Assembly: GCA_035293805.1 (NCBI GenBank)
Contig: DATGMD010000040.1
Location: 332,674 to 396,673 of the forward strand
Direction: 5' to 3'
Origin: JAJPHF01 sp035293805
GTDB lineage: Bacteria; Chloroflexota; UBA6077; JAJPHF01
Length of the DNA: 64,000 bases
A program made the position numbers and the translations under genes. Position 1 is the first letter of the stretch, and each line of letters begins with the position of its first letter. This document shows, piece by piece, positions 15,680 through 25,857 of this stretch. Below the pieces are notes generated by a model, which worked only from the letters and a program-made list of their open reading frames with translations, was not told the origin of the DNA and ran no database searches.

Positions 15680-16456
15680 ATGGCCAGTAGTGTTGTGACT
15701 TCGTCTCCCGACGTGGCGCCCGTGGCCGCCCCGCCCGCTGGGGCGAAACCGGTCGCGCCCCGCGCCCCGTGGTGGCTCCAGCCGGCGCTCATCGTCGTGG
15801 TTCTGTCCGGCTTCGGCCTCTACGCGACGTGGGCCGCGTTCCAGGGACACGCGTATGAGGTCGGGCCCTACCTCTCCCCGTTCTACTCGCCCGCGATCTG
15901 GACGACCGGGCCGATCTCCTCGGCGATCTGGATTCTCTGGATCCCCCTGTTGTTCCGTGCCTCTTGCTACTACTACCGCAAGTCCTACTACCGCTCGTTC
16001 TTCTGGGACCCGCCGGCCTGCGCGGTCCGCGAGCTACGCCGGGGCGGCTACCGCGGCGAGACGGCCTTCCCCTGGGTGTTCAGCAACCTGCACCGGTTCT
16101 TTCTCTACCTGTCCATCGTCGTGCTGGCCTTCCTGTGGTACGACGCGATCGTGGCGTTCATCTGGCAGGGCCGCTTCTACCTGGGCCTCGGGTCGCTGAT
16201 CCTGCTCGTCAACGTGGTCCTCCTGTCGCTGTACACGGTGTCGTGCCACTCGCTCCGCCACCTGCTCGGCGGCAACGTCGACTGCTACTCGTGCGCCGCC
16301 GCGGGCCAGGCGCGCTACGGCCTCTGGAGCCGGCTGAGCCAGCTGAATCGGCGTCACGGGTTGTATGCCTGGCTGAGCCTGTTTTCGGTGCTATTCGCCG
16401 ACGTCTACGTGCGGTTCTTGGCCGCCGGCGTCGAGCACCTGCCGGTGGTGCACTGA
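15680..16456 (+). CDS. Sdh1-type membrane anchor (five-span protein)
   Basis: ATG 15680 follows GAGGAGG. The 258-residue protein has a Pro/Ala-rich cytoplasmic head (1-28) and about five spans. The conserved-looking stretch GPYLSPFYSP and the histidines in SNLHRFFLYL, SCHSLRHLLGG and NRRHGLYAWL could hold haems or line a quinone site. A protein of this size and layout (Rv0249c) is the anchor of the mycobacterial Sdh1 complex. The stop overlaps the next ATG by one base, coupling it to the flavoprotein gene, which supports the anchor role. Confidence 0.7.
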   Translation: MASSVVTSSPDVAPVAAPPAGAKPVAPRAPWWLQPALIVVVLSGFGLYATWAAFQGHAYEVGPYLSPFYSPAIWTTGPISSAIWILWIPLLFRASCYYYRKSYYRSFFWDPPACAVRELRRGGYRGETAFPWVFSNLHRFFLYLSIVVLAFLWYDAIVAFIWQGRFYLGLGSLILLVNVVLLSLYTVSCHSLRHLLGGNVDCYSCAAAGQARYGLWSRLSQLNRRHGLYAWLSLFSVLFADVYVRFLAAGVEHLPVVH

Positions 16457-18177
16457 TGCTAGAGCGGTTCGAGAATCACGACTACGACGTCCTGGTCGTC
16501 GGCGCGGGCGGGGCCGGGCTGCGGGCGGCGATCGCCGCGTCCGCCGGCGGCGCCCGCGTCGGCCTGGTCAGCAAGTCGCTCCTGGGCAAGGCGCACACGG
16601 TCATGGCCGAGGGCGGGATCGCCGCCTCGCTGGGCAACGTGGATCCGGCCGACAACTGGCAGGTGCACTTCTGCGACACGATGCGCGGCGGCCAGATGAT
16701 CAACGACTGGCGGATGGCCGAGCTGTTCGCGAAGGAGGCGCCCGACCGAGTGTACGAGCTGGAGCGCTGGGGGGCGCTGTTCGACCGCACGCCCGAGGGC
16801 AAGATCATGCAGCGGCCGTTCGGCGCGCACACCTGGCGCCGGCTCTGCCACGTCGGCGACCGCACGGGGCTGGAGCTGATCCGCACGCTGCAAGACCGCG
16901 GCGTCCACCAGGGCCTGGAAGTTCACCAGGAGGTCACGCTCACCCGCATCCTGAAAGACGGCGACCGCGTGGCGGGCGCCTTCGGCTACAAGCGCGAGGA
17001 CGGCCGCTTCGTGGTCTTCCACGCGAAGGCGATCGTGCTCGCCACGGGCGGCTGGGGACGCATCTACAAGGTCACGTCGAACTCGTGGGAGTGCACGGGC
17101 GACGGGGTGGCGATGGCCTACGAGGCGGGCGCCGAGCTGATGGACATGGAGATGGTCCAGTTCCACCCCACGGGGATGGTCTGGCCGCCGGGCGTGCGCG
17201 GCATCCTGGTGACGGAGGGCGTGCGCGGCGAGGGAGGCATCCTGCTAAACACCGCGGGCGAGCGCTTCATGGAGCGCTACGACCCGGTGAAGAAGGACCT
17301 GTCGTCACGCGACGTGGTCGCGCGCTCCATCTATCGCGAGGTGCAGGAGGGGCGGGGCACGGAGCACGGCGGCGCCTACCTCGACATCACGCACCGCGGC
17401 GCCGACTTCATCAAGCAGAAGCTGCCCAGCATGTACGACCAGTTCCTCTCGCTCGCCGACGTGGACATCACCCGCGAGAAGATGGAGGTTGGCCCGACCA
17501 TCCACTACGCGATGGGCGGCGTCCGGGTTCACCCCGAGACGGGCGCGACCTCGCTGGCCGGCCTCTTCGGCGCCGGCGAGGTCACGGCGGGCCTACACGG
17601 CGCCAACCGCCTGGGCGGCAACTCGCTCTCCGACCTGCTGGTGTTCGGCAAGCGCGCCGGCGAGGCGGCGGCCGCCTACGTGAGCGGGCTGGAGGTCAAC
17701 CTGCAGGTCAACGATGCCGAGGTGGAGGCCGAGAGCCGGCGCGTGGTGCAGCCGTTCGAGCGCGAGGGCGGCGAGAACCCGTACCTGCTCCACGAGGCGC
17801 TGCAGGACACCATGCAGAACCTGGCCGGCATCGCGCGGACAGGCGAGCAGCTCGAGCAGGGGCTGCAGCAGATTCTCGACCTGCAGGAACGCGCCGCGAA
17901 CATGAGCGTCACGGGCTCGCGGCTGTTCAACCCGGGCTGGCACATGTCGATGGACGTGCCCTTCATGCTGATGGTCTGCGAGGGGATCATCCGCTCGGCC
18001 CTCGCGCGCACGGAGAGCCGCGGCGGTCACTGGCGGCTGGACTGCCCGGACCAGGACCCCGACCTGGGTCGCGTGAACTTCATCACGCGCAAGGCGGCGA
18101 GCGGCGCGATGGAGGTGAGCACGGCGCCGATCCCGCCCATGCGCGACGACCTCGCCGCGCTGTTAGCCGCGAAGTAA
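16456..18177 (+). CDS. sdhA: succinate dehydrogenase/fumarate reductase flavoprotein, Sdh1 type
   Basis: The 573-residue flavoprotein oxidises succinate to fumarate (or the reverse). It shows the FAD-binding DVLVVGAGGAGLRAAIAA, covalent-FAD H47 in KAHTVMAEGGIA, MVQFHPTGM, the capping-domain GVRGEGGILLN, and GANRLGGNSLSDLLVFG near the C-terminal part of the FAD domain. AHTVMAEGG rather than SHTGAAQGG separates it from the second flavoprotein at 19528 and matches the Sdh1/Frd-like branch. It is coupled to its anchor gene and followed by its own iron-sulfur subunit. Confidence 0.9.
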   Translation: MLERFENHDYDVLVVGAGGAGLRAAIAASAGGARVGLVSKSLLGKAHTVMAEGGIAASLGNVDPADNWQVHFCDTMRGGQMINDWRMAELFAKEAPDRVYELERWGALFDRTPEGKIMQRPFGAHTWRRLCHVGDRTGLELIRTLQDRGVHQGLEVHQEVTLTRILKDGDRVAGAFGYKREDGRFVVFHAKAIVLATGGWGRIYKVTSNSWECTGDGVAMAYEAGAELMDMEMVQFHPTGMVWPPGVRGILVTEGVRGEGGILLNTAGERFMERYDPVKKDLSSRDVVARSIYREVQEGRGTEHGGAYLDITHRGADFIKQKLPSMYDQFLSLADVDITREKMEVGPTIHYAMGGVRVHPETGATSLAGLFGAGEVTAGLHGANRLGGNSLSDLLVFGKRAGEAAAAYVSGLEVNLQVNDAEVEAESRRVVQPFEREGGENPYLLHEALQDTMQNLAGIARTGEQLEQGLQQILDLQERAANMSVTGSRLFNPGWHMSMDVPFMLMVCEGIIRSALARTESRGGHWRLDCPDQDPDLGRVNFITRKAASGAMEVSTAPIPPMRDDLAALLAAK

Positions 18178-18198
18178 GCTCGCCCGCGGCAAGGGAAC

Positions 18199-18232
18199 GT
18201 AGGGCAGGGGCTCGTCCCCTGCCGCCCGGCCG
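18199..18232 (+). repeat. REP-like 34-bp element, copy 1
   Basis: Unit begins GTAGGGCAGGGGCTCGTCCC and ends GCCCGGCCG; its centre is an inverted repeat GGGGCTCGTCCCC. Further copies lie at 42461-42492 (reverse), 42907-42942 and 42975-43011. The flank ATATGAGG is shared with copy 2. Confidence 0.75.
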
Positions 18233-18295
18233 ATATGAGGCAGCGGCTGCGGGGCCAGGCCGCCCCGCGGTCGCCCGGGTGCGGAGAGAGGCAGC

Positions 18296-19024
18296 ATGGC
18301 CGAAGTAGTACTGAACGTCTTCCGCGGCGACCGGAACGGCGGCGGCGAGAAAGCCTACACGGTGCCGCTCGTCACCGGGATGGTCGTGCTCGACGCGATC
18401 CACTACATCCAGGCGCACTACGACGGCGATCTGGCGTGCCGCTGGAACTGCAAGGCGGCCCGCTGTGGGTCGTGCAGCGCCGAGATCAACGGGCGGCCGC
18501 GGCTGATGTGCAAGACGCGGCTGGACGAGTACGGCGGCGAGATCACCGTGCGCCCCATGCGGGCGTTCCCGGTGATCAAGGATCTCGTGACGGACGTCTC
18601 CTACAACTACCAGGTGGCGCGGCAGATCCCGGCCTTCAAGCCCGCCGACGGCGAGGCCGCCTTCACCATGTTCCAGCCGGACGTGAATCGCGCGCAGGAG
18701 TTCCGGAAGTGCATCGAGTGCTTCCTGTGCCAGAACGTCTGCCACGTGCTACGTGACCACAACGGGCGGGAGTCGTACTTCGGGCCGCGCTTCATGATCA
18801 AGATCGCGGCGCTGGAGATGCACCCGATGGACACAGGCTCGCGCACCGCGCTGCTGCGCGGCGCCGGCGGCATCGGTTACTGCAACATCACTAAGTGTTG
18901 CGAGGAGATCTGCCCCGAGCACATCCACATCACCGACAACGCCATCATCCCCCTCAAGGAACGCGTCGCGGACGACTATTGGGACCCGGTGCGCTTCGTG
19001 ATCCGCAGGCTCGCCGGCCGATAG
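18296..19024 (+). CDS. sdhB: succinate dehydrogenase/fumarate reductase iron-sulfur subunit, Sdh1 type
   Basis: The 242-residue protein carries electrons from FAD to the membrane. [2Fe-2S] ligands are in CRWNCKAARCGSC with a later C in LMCKT; the [4Fe-4S] site is CIECFLCQNVCH, and the [3Fe-4S] region is CNITKCCEEICPEH. The four-Cys ferredoxin part is more widely spaced than in the second iron-sulfur subunit (21309). It is separated by 118 bases, containing a REP-like repeat, from its flavoprotein gene. Confidence 0.9.
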   Translation: MAEVVLNVFRGDRNGGGEKAYTVPLVTGMVVLDAIHYIQAHYDGDLACRWNCKAARCGSCSAEINGRPRLMCKTRLDEYGGEITVRPMRAFPVIKDLVTDVSYNYQVARQIPAFKPADGEAAFTMFQPDVNRAQEFRKCIECFLCQNVCHVLRDHNGRESYFGPRFMIKIAALEMHPMDTGSRTALLRGAGGIGYCNITKCCEEICPEHIHITDNAIIPLKERVADDYWDPVRFVIRRLAGR

Positions 19025-19178
19025 ATCAGGCCGTCCCACGATCCTGAGCTAACGCAGGGCGTCGCACGAGTAGGCGGGGCGGCGCGTTGTACAATGGAGC
19101 TAGGGGGTGGCCCTGCTCCATTCCGCGCGCGGCCGTTCGGCGCCGGCCGGTAGGTCGGCGTGACGCGGGAGGAGCACA

Positions 19179-19527
19179 ATGTTGCGCACCGTTCACGTGT
19201 TCGACGTTCGCCCGGGCACCGAGGAGCCGAGCTTCATCGAGTGGCTGGACGGCATGCTGTGGGAGCACTCGCGCCGCTTCGGCTGCGTGGAGCGCAAGAC
19301 CTGGCGGTTCCTGGACGGCATCGAGGGTGACTACGACAGTGGCAAGGCGGTTCACAACCGCCCCCGCTACTTGAACGAGGCCTTTTGGCCCGACCAACGC
19401 TGCGTCGAGCAGTTTCGGACCTGGCTGCGCTCGCCCGATGCCCGCGACTTCCGCAACAAGTGGTTTTCCGGCATCCGGAACCACTCGGTGCTGCGCTACC
19501 TCGACTACGAACCGCGGAGACAGCTGG

Positions 19528-19538
<11 letters not shown>
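19179..19538 (+). CDS. uncharacterised 119-residue protein between two sdh enzymes
   Basis: ATG 19179 follows GGGAGGAG. The protein is rich in W, R, D and F (FIEWLDGMLWEHSRRFGC, WSGIRNHSVLRYLDYEP-like tail) and has no membrane span or known motif. Its last 11 bases overlap the GTG start of sdhA at 19528, so the two are translationally coupled; an assembly or regulatory partner for the flavoprotein is possible but unproven. A TACAAT at 19090-19095 may be a -10 element. Confidence 0.65.
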
Positions 19539-21300
<1,762 letters not shown>

Positions 21301-21308
21301 GAGCCCCC

Positions 21309-22004
21309 ATGCAAGTACATCTGAAGATCCGGCGCTACGATCCGGACAAGAGCCCCAAGCCGTACTGGCAGGAGTTCGACGTCGAGGCGGACCCGATGGA
21401 GCGCATCCTCGACGCGCTGAACAAGGCGAAGTGGTACCAGGACGGCTCGCTCACCTACCGGCGCTCCTGCGCCCACGGGGTCTGCGGCTCCGACGCGATG
21501 GTGATCAACGGGCGTAACCGGCTGGCGTGCAAAGAGCTGATTCGCAACGTGGGCGCGAAGATCCAGCTCGAGCCGCTGCGGGGGTTCAACGTCATCAAGG
21601 ACCTCGTCGTGGACATGGAGCCGTTCTTCGCCAAGTATCGCTCGGTGAAGCCCTACCTCATCAACGACGAGCCGCCGCCCGAGCACGGCGAGCGCCTGCA
21701 GAGCCCCGAGGAGCGCGCCGTGTACGACGACACGACGAAGTGCATCCTCTGCGGCGCGTGCACGGGGGCCTGCCCGCCCTTCTGGACCAACAGCCAGTTC
21801 GTCGGCCCCGCGACGATCGTGCAGGCGCACCGCTTCATTTTCGACAGCCGCGACCAGGGCACCAGCGAGCGGCTGGCGGTGCTGAACCAGCGCGAGGGCG
21901 TCTGGCGCTGCCGCACGGTGTTCAACTGCGTGGATGCCTGTCCGCGCGACATCGACATCACGAAGGCCATCGGCGACATCAAGAAGCTGGTCCTGATGCA
22001 GTAG
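21309..22004 (+). CDS. sdhB: succinate dehydrogenase iron-sulfur subunit (Sdh2 type)
   Basis: ATG 21309 lies nine bases after the sdhA stop. The 231-residue protein has [2Fe-2S] CAHGVCGSD with a later C in RLACKE, [4Fe-4S] CILCGACTGACP, and [3Fe-4S] CRTVFNCVDACPRDIDITKAI. These patterns are those of classical SdhB. It completes the second enzyme of the locus. Confidence 0.95.
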   Translation: MQVHLKIRRYDPDKSPKPYWQEFDVEADPMERILDALNKAKWYQDGSLTYRRSCAHGVCGSDAMVINGRNRLACKELIRNVGAKIQLEPLRGFNVIKDLVVDMEPFFAKYRSVKPYLINDEPPPEHGERLQSPEERAVYDDTTKCILCGACTGACPPFWTNSQFVGPATIVQAHRFIFDSRDQGTSERLAVLNQREGVWRCRTVFNCVDACPRDIDITKAIGDIKKLVLMQ

Positions 22005-22185
22005 CTGCCCGCTTTCACTGGCGCTTTCCCCCCCGCTCAAGCTATCCTTAGCCGGCTCGGCGCCGCGCCACCGGCGCCGACTACGGCAGGGTATGGGCGT
22101 GGCCGGCAGGGCGGGGCGGTTTCCGCGCGTGGACTCCTGACCCCCCCGCGGCCTCGCCGCGACGATGGGAGCCAGGAGGGGGTCC

Positions 22186-23175
22186 ATGCGTCTGTTCCGA
22201 ATCGCGGCTGCTGGTAGCGCCCTCGGCCTCGCGCTGACGGCGACTGCGGCGCTCGCTCAGGGCGGTTATCCCGGGATGCCCGGCTACGGGGCGCCAGCGC
22301 CGTACGGCGCCCCGTACGCGCCCCCGGGCGCCGTGCCGCCCGGCTACCCGCCGCCGATGCCGGGCGCAGGGCCGATGGTGCCGCCGGGCCCCGGCCCGGC
22401 GGGCCCGGTGGCGAGCCCCTATCCCGGCGCGCCCGGCGCGAGCCCGATGGCGTCGCCCGATATGGCGTCTCAGAGCGGCACGCCGATGGCCGATCCGAGC
22501 CAGATCTACGGTACTTCGAGCAGCCCGCAGGCCCAGCAGCCGACCGACCCATCTCAAGGTTACCCGGGGGCCATGGCCGCCGCGCCGAGCGCACCCGGCG
22601 CCGTGCCGCCCGGCTACCCGCCGGGGATGCCGTCGGCCGGCCCTATGGGGCCGAACGGTCCGCTGGCCGGCCCCGCCGCGATGCCGGCAGGCGCCACCGG
22701 CCAGTCGACGGTCAACGCGGTCCCCGGCATGCCGCCGCTGGCGAACACGCAGGCGCCGCTGCCGCCGGGCTCCGTCATGGGACCGCAGGCGATGGCCCAG
22801 CTGCAAGGGACGGCGCCGTCGATCGGCCCGAGTGGCGTGCCGAGCATGCAGGCTTCGCCCGCCAGCCAGCAGGCCACGCCGTCGAACCAGGGCGGCACCG
22901 CCACGGACACGGTCCACGTCGTAGATGCGGATGGCGGTGGCGTGTCGCTCGATCCGTCGCCAATTCGCTACCCCGTGAACCGGCCGATCACGTGGGTCAA
23001 CAATAGCTCGGCGATTATCCAGTTGGTGTCCGAGGATGGCAGCACGTTCGACTCGGGCCCGCTCGGGCCGGGCGATACCTACGTCTACACGCCGAACCTC
23101 ATCGGCAGCGTGTATTACCGCGACAAGCTGCACCCCTGGGTGCGGGGCGTCGTGGTATCCATCCAACCGCGCTGA
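22186..23175 (+). CDS. secreted Pro/Gly/Ala-rich protein with degenerate cupredoxin-like C-terminus
   Basis: ATG 22186 follows CAGGAGGGGG. A signal peptide (1-24, cleavage after ALA) precedes about 200 residues of low-complexity P/G/A/M with PPGYPPPMPG- and GAVPPGYPPGMP-like repeats. The last 85 or so residues resemble a plastocyanin fold (NRPITWVNNSSAIIQLVSED, PGDTYVYTPNLIGSVYYRDK) but the Cys and Met copper ligands are absent and only one possible His (KLHPW) remains. Probably a cell-surface or extracellular protein. It resembles the Pro-rich protein at 52674. Function unknown. Confidence 0.6.
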   Translation: MRLFRIAAAGSALGLALTATAALAQGGYPGMPGYGAPAPYGAPYAPPGAVPPGYPPPMPGAGPMVPPGPGPAGPVASPYPGAPGASPMASPDMASQSGTPMADPSQIYGTSSSPQAQQPTDPSQGYPGAMAAAPSAPGAVPPGYPPGMPSAGPMGPNGPLAGPAAMPAGATGQSTVNAVPGMPPLANTQAPLPPGSVMGPQAMAQLQGTAPSIGPSGVPSMQASPASQQATPSNQGGTATDTVHVVDADGGGVSLDPSPIRYPVNRPITWVNNSSAIIQLVSEDGSTFDSGPLGPGDTYVYTPNLIGSVYYRDKLHPWVRGVVVSIQPR

Positions 23176-23184
23176 GTATCTGGC

Positions 23185-23233
23185 CCGGCTTGGTGGAGCT
23201 GTTTGACGTAGGCGAATAGCTCCACCAAGCCGG
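23185..23233 (+). terminator. 16-bp perfect inverted repeat after the Pro-rich protein gene
   Basis: Arms 23185-23200 and 23218-23233 (CCGGCTTGGTGGAGCT and its complement) enclose 17 bases. It starts 10 bases after the stop codon and may end transcription before the cupin gene; no T-run follows. Confidence 0.55.
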
Positions 23234-23251
23234 TTCACCAGGTTAGGGGGC

Positions 23252-23575
23252 ATGCCGATGGACATTGCGGACGTGTCGGTCCGCCGCTTCAGCGCGGATG
23301 GGCTGCAGAAGCTGAACCTGTTCCAGACGCCGCGCTTCTTCGCTGACGTCTACTGCCTGGAGCCCGAGCAGGAGCAGAAGGCGCACGCGCACGAGGGCTC
23401 GGACAAGGTATACCTGGTGTTGGAGGGCCGCGCGCGCGTGCGCGTGGGCGACGAGGAACAAGACCTTGGCCCCAATCAGGCGGCCCTGGCGCCCAGCGGC
23501 ACGCCGCACGGCGTCCGCAACCCCGGGCCGGAGCGGCTCGTGCTGCTCGTCTTCATGGCGCCGCTGCCGTCGTAG
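23252..23575 (+). CDS. small cupin-domain protein
   Basis: ATG 23252; an in-frame ATG at 23258 also fits. The 107-residue protein is one cupin barrel: HAHEGSDKVYLVLEGRARVRVGDE (metal-binding His pair and Glu, about residues 45-70) and GTPHGVRNPGPERLVLLVF (second motif with H). Cupins of this size bind a metal and may be isomerases, dioxygenases or sensors. No substrate can be inferred. It is followed by a 443-base non-coding stretch. Confidence 0.8.
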   Translation: MPMDIADVSVRRFSADGLQKLNLFQTPRFFADVYCLEPEQEQKAHAHEGSDKVYLVLEGRARVRVGDEEQDLGPNQAALAPSGTPHGVRNPGPERLVLLVFMAPLPS

Positions 23576-24018
23576 CGGCGCCGCTGGCCCCCTGACGAGC
23601 TTTCGCGCCCATGCACCGCCAGAAGTCGGTAAACTGGTAAACGCCTCGCAAATCGCCCTTGACCGACCATTAGCCCCTTGACCGTCGCGCTGCCGGGCGG
23701 CGCCAAGTCGCCCGCGCCGTCGGGGAAATGGGCGATTCCCTAAGCGGGTTTCCGAGGATGTGGTGTGTAGGTTTGGCCGCGCCAAGCCTACACACCACAT
23801 CCTCGGCCAGATGCTTACAGCGGATTGCAGCCAGACTGAGCGGTCGGCCCATGCGGGGGCTGCGGCAGTGGCGCTTGCAGTATTCCGCGCCACAGGCCGC
23901 GGGCGGGCATGAAACCCGCCCCTACGAAACTACGAAACGCTGGCTGCTCACCTTTGCGCAAGCTGCTCTAGTAGGCCCCGGTAAGTGCCTCCTCGTGCGC
24001 TTGCTCGGAGTAGAACCC
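23576..24018. other. 443-base non-coding stretch with a large palindrome and a REP-like hairpin
   Basis: Apart from the 55-base palindrome at 23752-23806, the stretch holds a short GGCGGGCATGAAACCCGCC hairpin near 23904-23922, of the kind dispersed in the window. No credible gene is seen. The upstream part (23590-23750) has lower GC and no coding signal. Confidence 0.5.
23752..23806. repeat. 26-bp-arm near-perfect palindrome with 3-base loop
   Basis: Arms 23752-23777 and 23781-23806 pair throughout with one G-T wobble, leaving the loop CGC. The outer end is CCGAGGATGTGG and the inner end TTGGC/GCCAA. No transposase or T-run accompanies it. Confidence 0.85.
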
Positions 24019-25095
24019 ATGAGATTGTCGACGCGTGTGGTGGGACTGCTCGGCGGTCTGGCGGTGGCGCTCGTCGTCGGCTGCGGACCGTCAGGAGGAA
24101 CCCCGTCGACCCAGTCTGCCTCCTCCGCGGATGCGCTCGCCGCGTCCCCGGCGAGTGTGACTTCGGCCGGCGCCGCGGCCACGGCGCGGAGCGGCGGCGG
24201 GGACGCCCGGCCGCTGCAGCAGGTCCGCATTACCGTGCCCACGAAATCCATCACGTTCTTGCCCTTCTACTTCGGTCAGGACAAGGGAATCTACCGCGAG
24301 GAGGGGCTGGACCTAGAGCTAGTCCAGATGCGGCCGCCGCTCGGCATCTCGGCGTTGGAAGCGGGCGACCTGGCCTACTCGGCGGCGCCGGGCGTCGGCA
24401 TGCGCGCGGCTATCCAGGGCGCCGCGATCCGGGCGGTGCTGTTCGTACAGGCGAAGCCCAGCTTCACGCTGATCGGGCAGCCCGGCATCGCGCCCGACCA
24501 GATCAAGACGGTCGCCGTGAGCGGCATCGGCTCGACGGCCCACTACGCGGCGCTGAACGTGATGCGCAAGCTGGGGCGCGGCGGGCCCGACGACGCGACG
24601 TACTTCGCGACCAACGACACGGCCAAGAGCTACCAGGCCCTCCAGGGAAAGACGGCCGACGCGGCGATCCTCTCGCCGCCGTACACGTCGATGGCAACAG
24701 TCGCCGGGTACGCTCGCCTGGGCGACGCCTTCGACATGGTGGACGTGCAGGGCGGCCTCGTCACCACCACGCGCCACCTGGCGGAACAGCCAGCCGAGGT
24801 GAAGGCGCTGCTCCGCGGCACGCTCCGCGCGCTGGAGTACATCGCCGCCCACCAGGACGAGCTGGTAGCGTACATGGAGCGGGAGTTCGAGCTAGAGCAC
24901 GAGGTCGCCGTCGGGAGCTACGACATCGTCAAGCAGGTGCTGGACATGACGGGGGACATGGACGAGGCGGCGCTGCGCTCGGTCGTCGACCAGATGAAGC
25001 AGGATGCGGAGGTCACCGACGACCTGCCGCTCGACCGTGTGGTCGCCCTCCAGCCGCTCCGCGAAGTCCAGGCCGAGCTGGGGCTGAGCCGCTAG
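24019..25095 (+). CDS. ABC transporter substrate-binding lipoprotein (NMT1/THI5-like)
   Basis: The 358-residue protein starts at ATG 24019 and has a lipobox ending at C22 (VVGCGPSG), then a Ser/Ala-rich linker to about residue 60. The mature part begins VRITVPTKSITFLPFYFGQDKGIYREEGLDLELVQM, the SsuA/NMT1-type signature of binding proteins for sulfonates, pyrimidines and aromatic acids, and continues DAAILSPPYTSMA. It is anchored outside the membrane. No permease or ATPase gene is adjacent, so the transporter must be encoded elsewhere. Ligand unknown. A second such protein is at 60094. Confidence 0.85.
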   Translation: MRLSTRVVGLLGGLAVALVVGCGPSGGTPSTQSASSADALAASPASVTSAGAAATARSGGGDARPLQQVRITVPTKSITFLPFYFGQDKGIYREEGLDLELVQMRPPLGISALEAGDLAYSAAPGVGMRAAIQGAAIRAVLFVQAKPSFTLIGQPGIAPDQIKTVAVSGIGSTAHYAALNVMRKLGRGGPDDATYFATNDTAKSYQALQGKTADAAILSPPYTSMATVAGYARLGDAFDMVDVQGGLVTTTRHLAEQPAEVKALLRGTLRALEYIAAHQDELVAYMEREFELEHEVAVGSYDIVKQVLDMTGDMDEAALRSVVDQMKQDAEVTDDLPLDRVVALQPLREVQAELGLSR

Positions 25096-25102
25096 GGGGC
25101 GT

Positions 25103-25846
25103 TCACGTGTCGGAGCGGGGCGACTGCTGCGGCAGGTCGCGGGCGACGACAAGGCCCCAGACGCCCGCCGCGCCGGCAGCCACGAGCGCCTCGGCGCAGG
25201 CCTCGAGCGTGGCGCCGGTGGTCATCACATCGTCCACGACGAGCAGGCGCCGGCCGACCACGGAAGCCGAGTTAGGGCAGGTGAAGGCGCCGCGCACGTT
25301 GGCGCGGCGCTCGCGGGCCGTGAGCCCGACCTGGGGGCGGGTCGGCCGCGCGCGGCGCAGCCCGGCCGGCGCCAGCGGCACGCCCAGGGCGGCCGCCACC
25401 GGGGCGGCCAGCAGCGTCGCCTGGTTGTAGCCGCGCTCCTGGGCGCGGGCGGCGTCGAGCGGCACCGGCACAAGCACGTCGACGGCCAGCGGTCGGGCCG
25501 CCAGGCACTCTTGCAGCAGCCCCGCCAGCGGCTCGGCCAGGTGCCGCTCCCGCGAGTACTTCAGGCGGCGGATCGCCAGCCCCAGCGGGCCGCTGTAGAC
25601 GCAGGCCGCGCGCACCGCCGACAGAGCCGGCCCCGCGCGCTGGCAGTCGCGGCAGCGGGTGCCTGCGCGCTGCGGGCGCGAGCAGCGCGGGCAGTAGGGC
25701 GGGCGCAGGCGCGGCAGGCTCGCCCAACAGGCCGCGCAGAACGCGACGCCGCGCCGTCCGCAGCCCAGGCAGCGCGCGGGGAAGAGGGCCGCAAGCGCGG
25801 CCGTCCACCCGCGCGCCAGGGCGCTCGGTCGGCGCGGCGTCATCAC
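25103..25846 (-). CDS. comF: ComF-family phosphoribosyltransferase-like protein
   Basis: The 247-residue protein (GTG 25846 or ATG 25843) has the N-terminal zinc-ribbon pattern CLGCGRRGVAFCAAC...CPRC...CRDC and the PRPP-binding motif LLVVDDVMTTGATLEAC near residue 205. ComF proteins take part in DNA uptake for natural transformation in Firmicutes and are widespread otherwise. The start lies 11 bases after the LLM gene's stop, so it is transcribed with that operon. Confidence 0.9.
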   Translation of the reverse strand: MMTPRRPSALARGWTAALAALFPARCLGCGRRGVAFCAACWASLPRLRPPYCPRCSRPQRAGTRCRDCQRAGPALSAVRAACVYSGPLGLAIRRLKYSRERHLAEPLAGLLQECLAARPLAVDVLVPVPLDAARAQERGYNQATLLAAPVAAALGVPLAPAGLRRARPTRPQVGLTARERRANVRGAFTCPNSASVVGRRLLVVDDVMTTGATLEACAEALVAAGAAGVWGLVVARDLPQQSPRSDT

Positions 25847-25857
25847 CGGCGCGCGGC

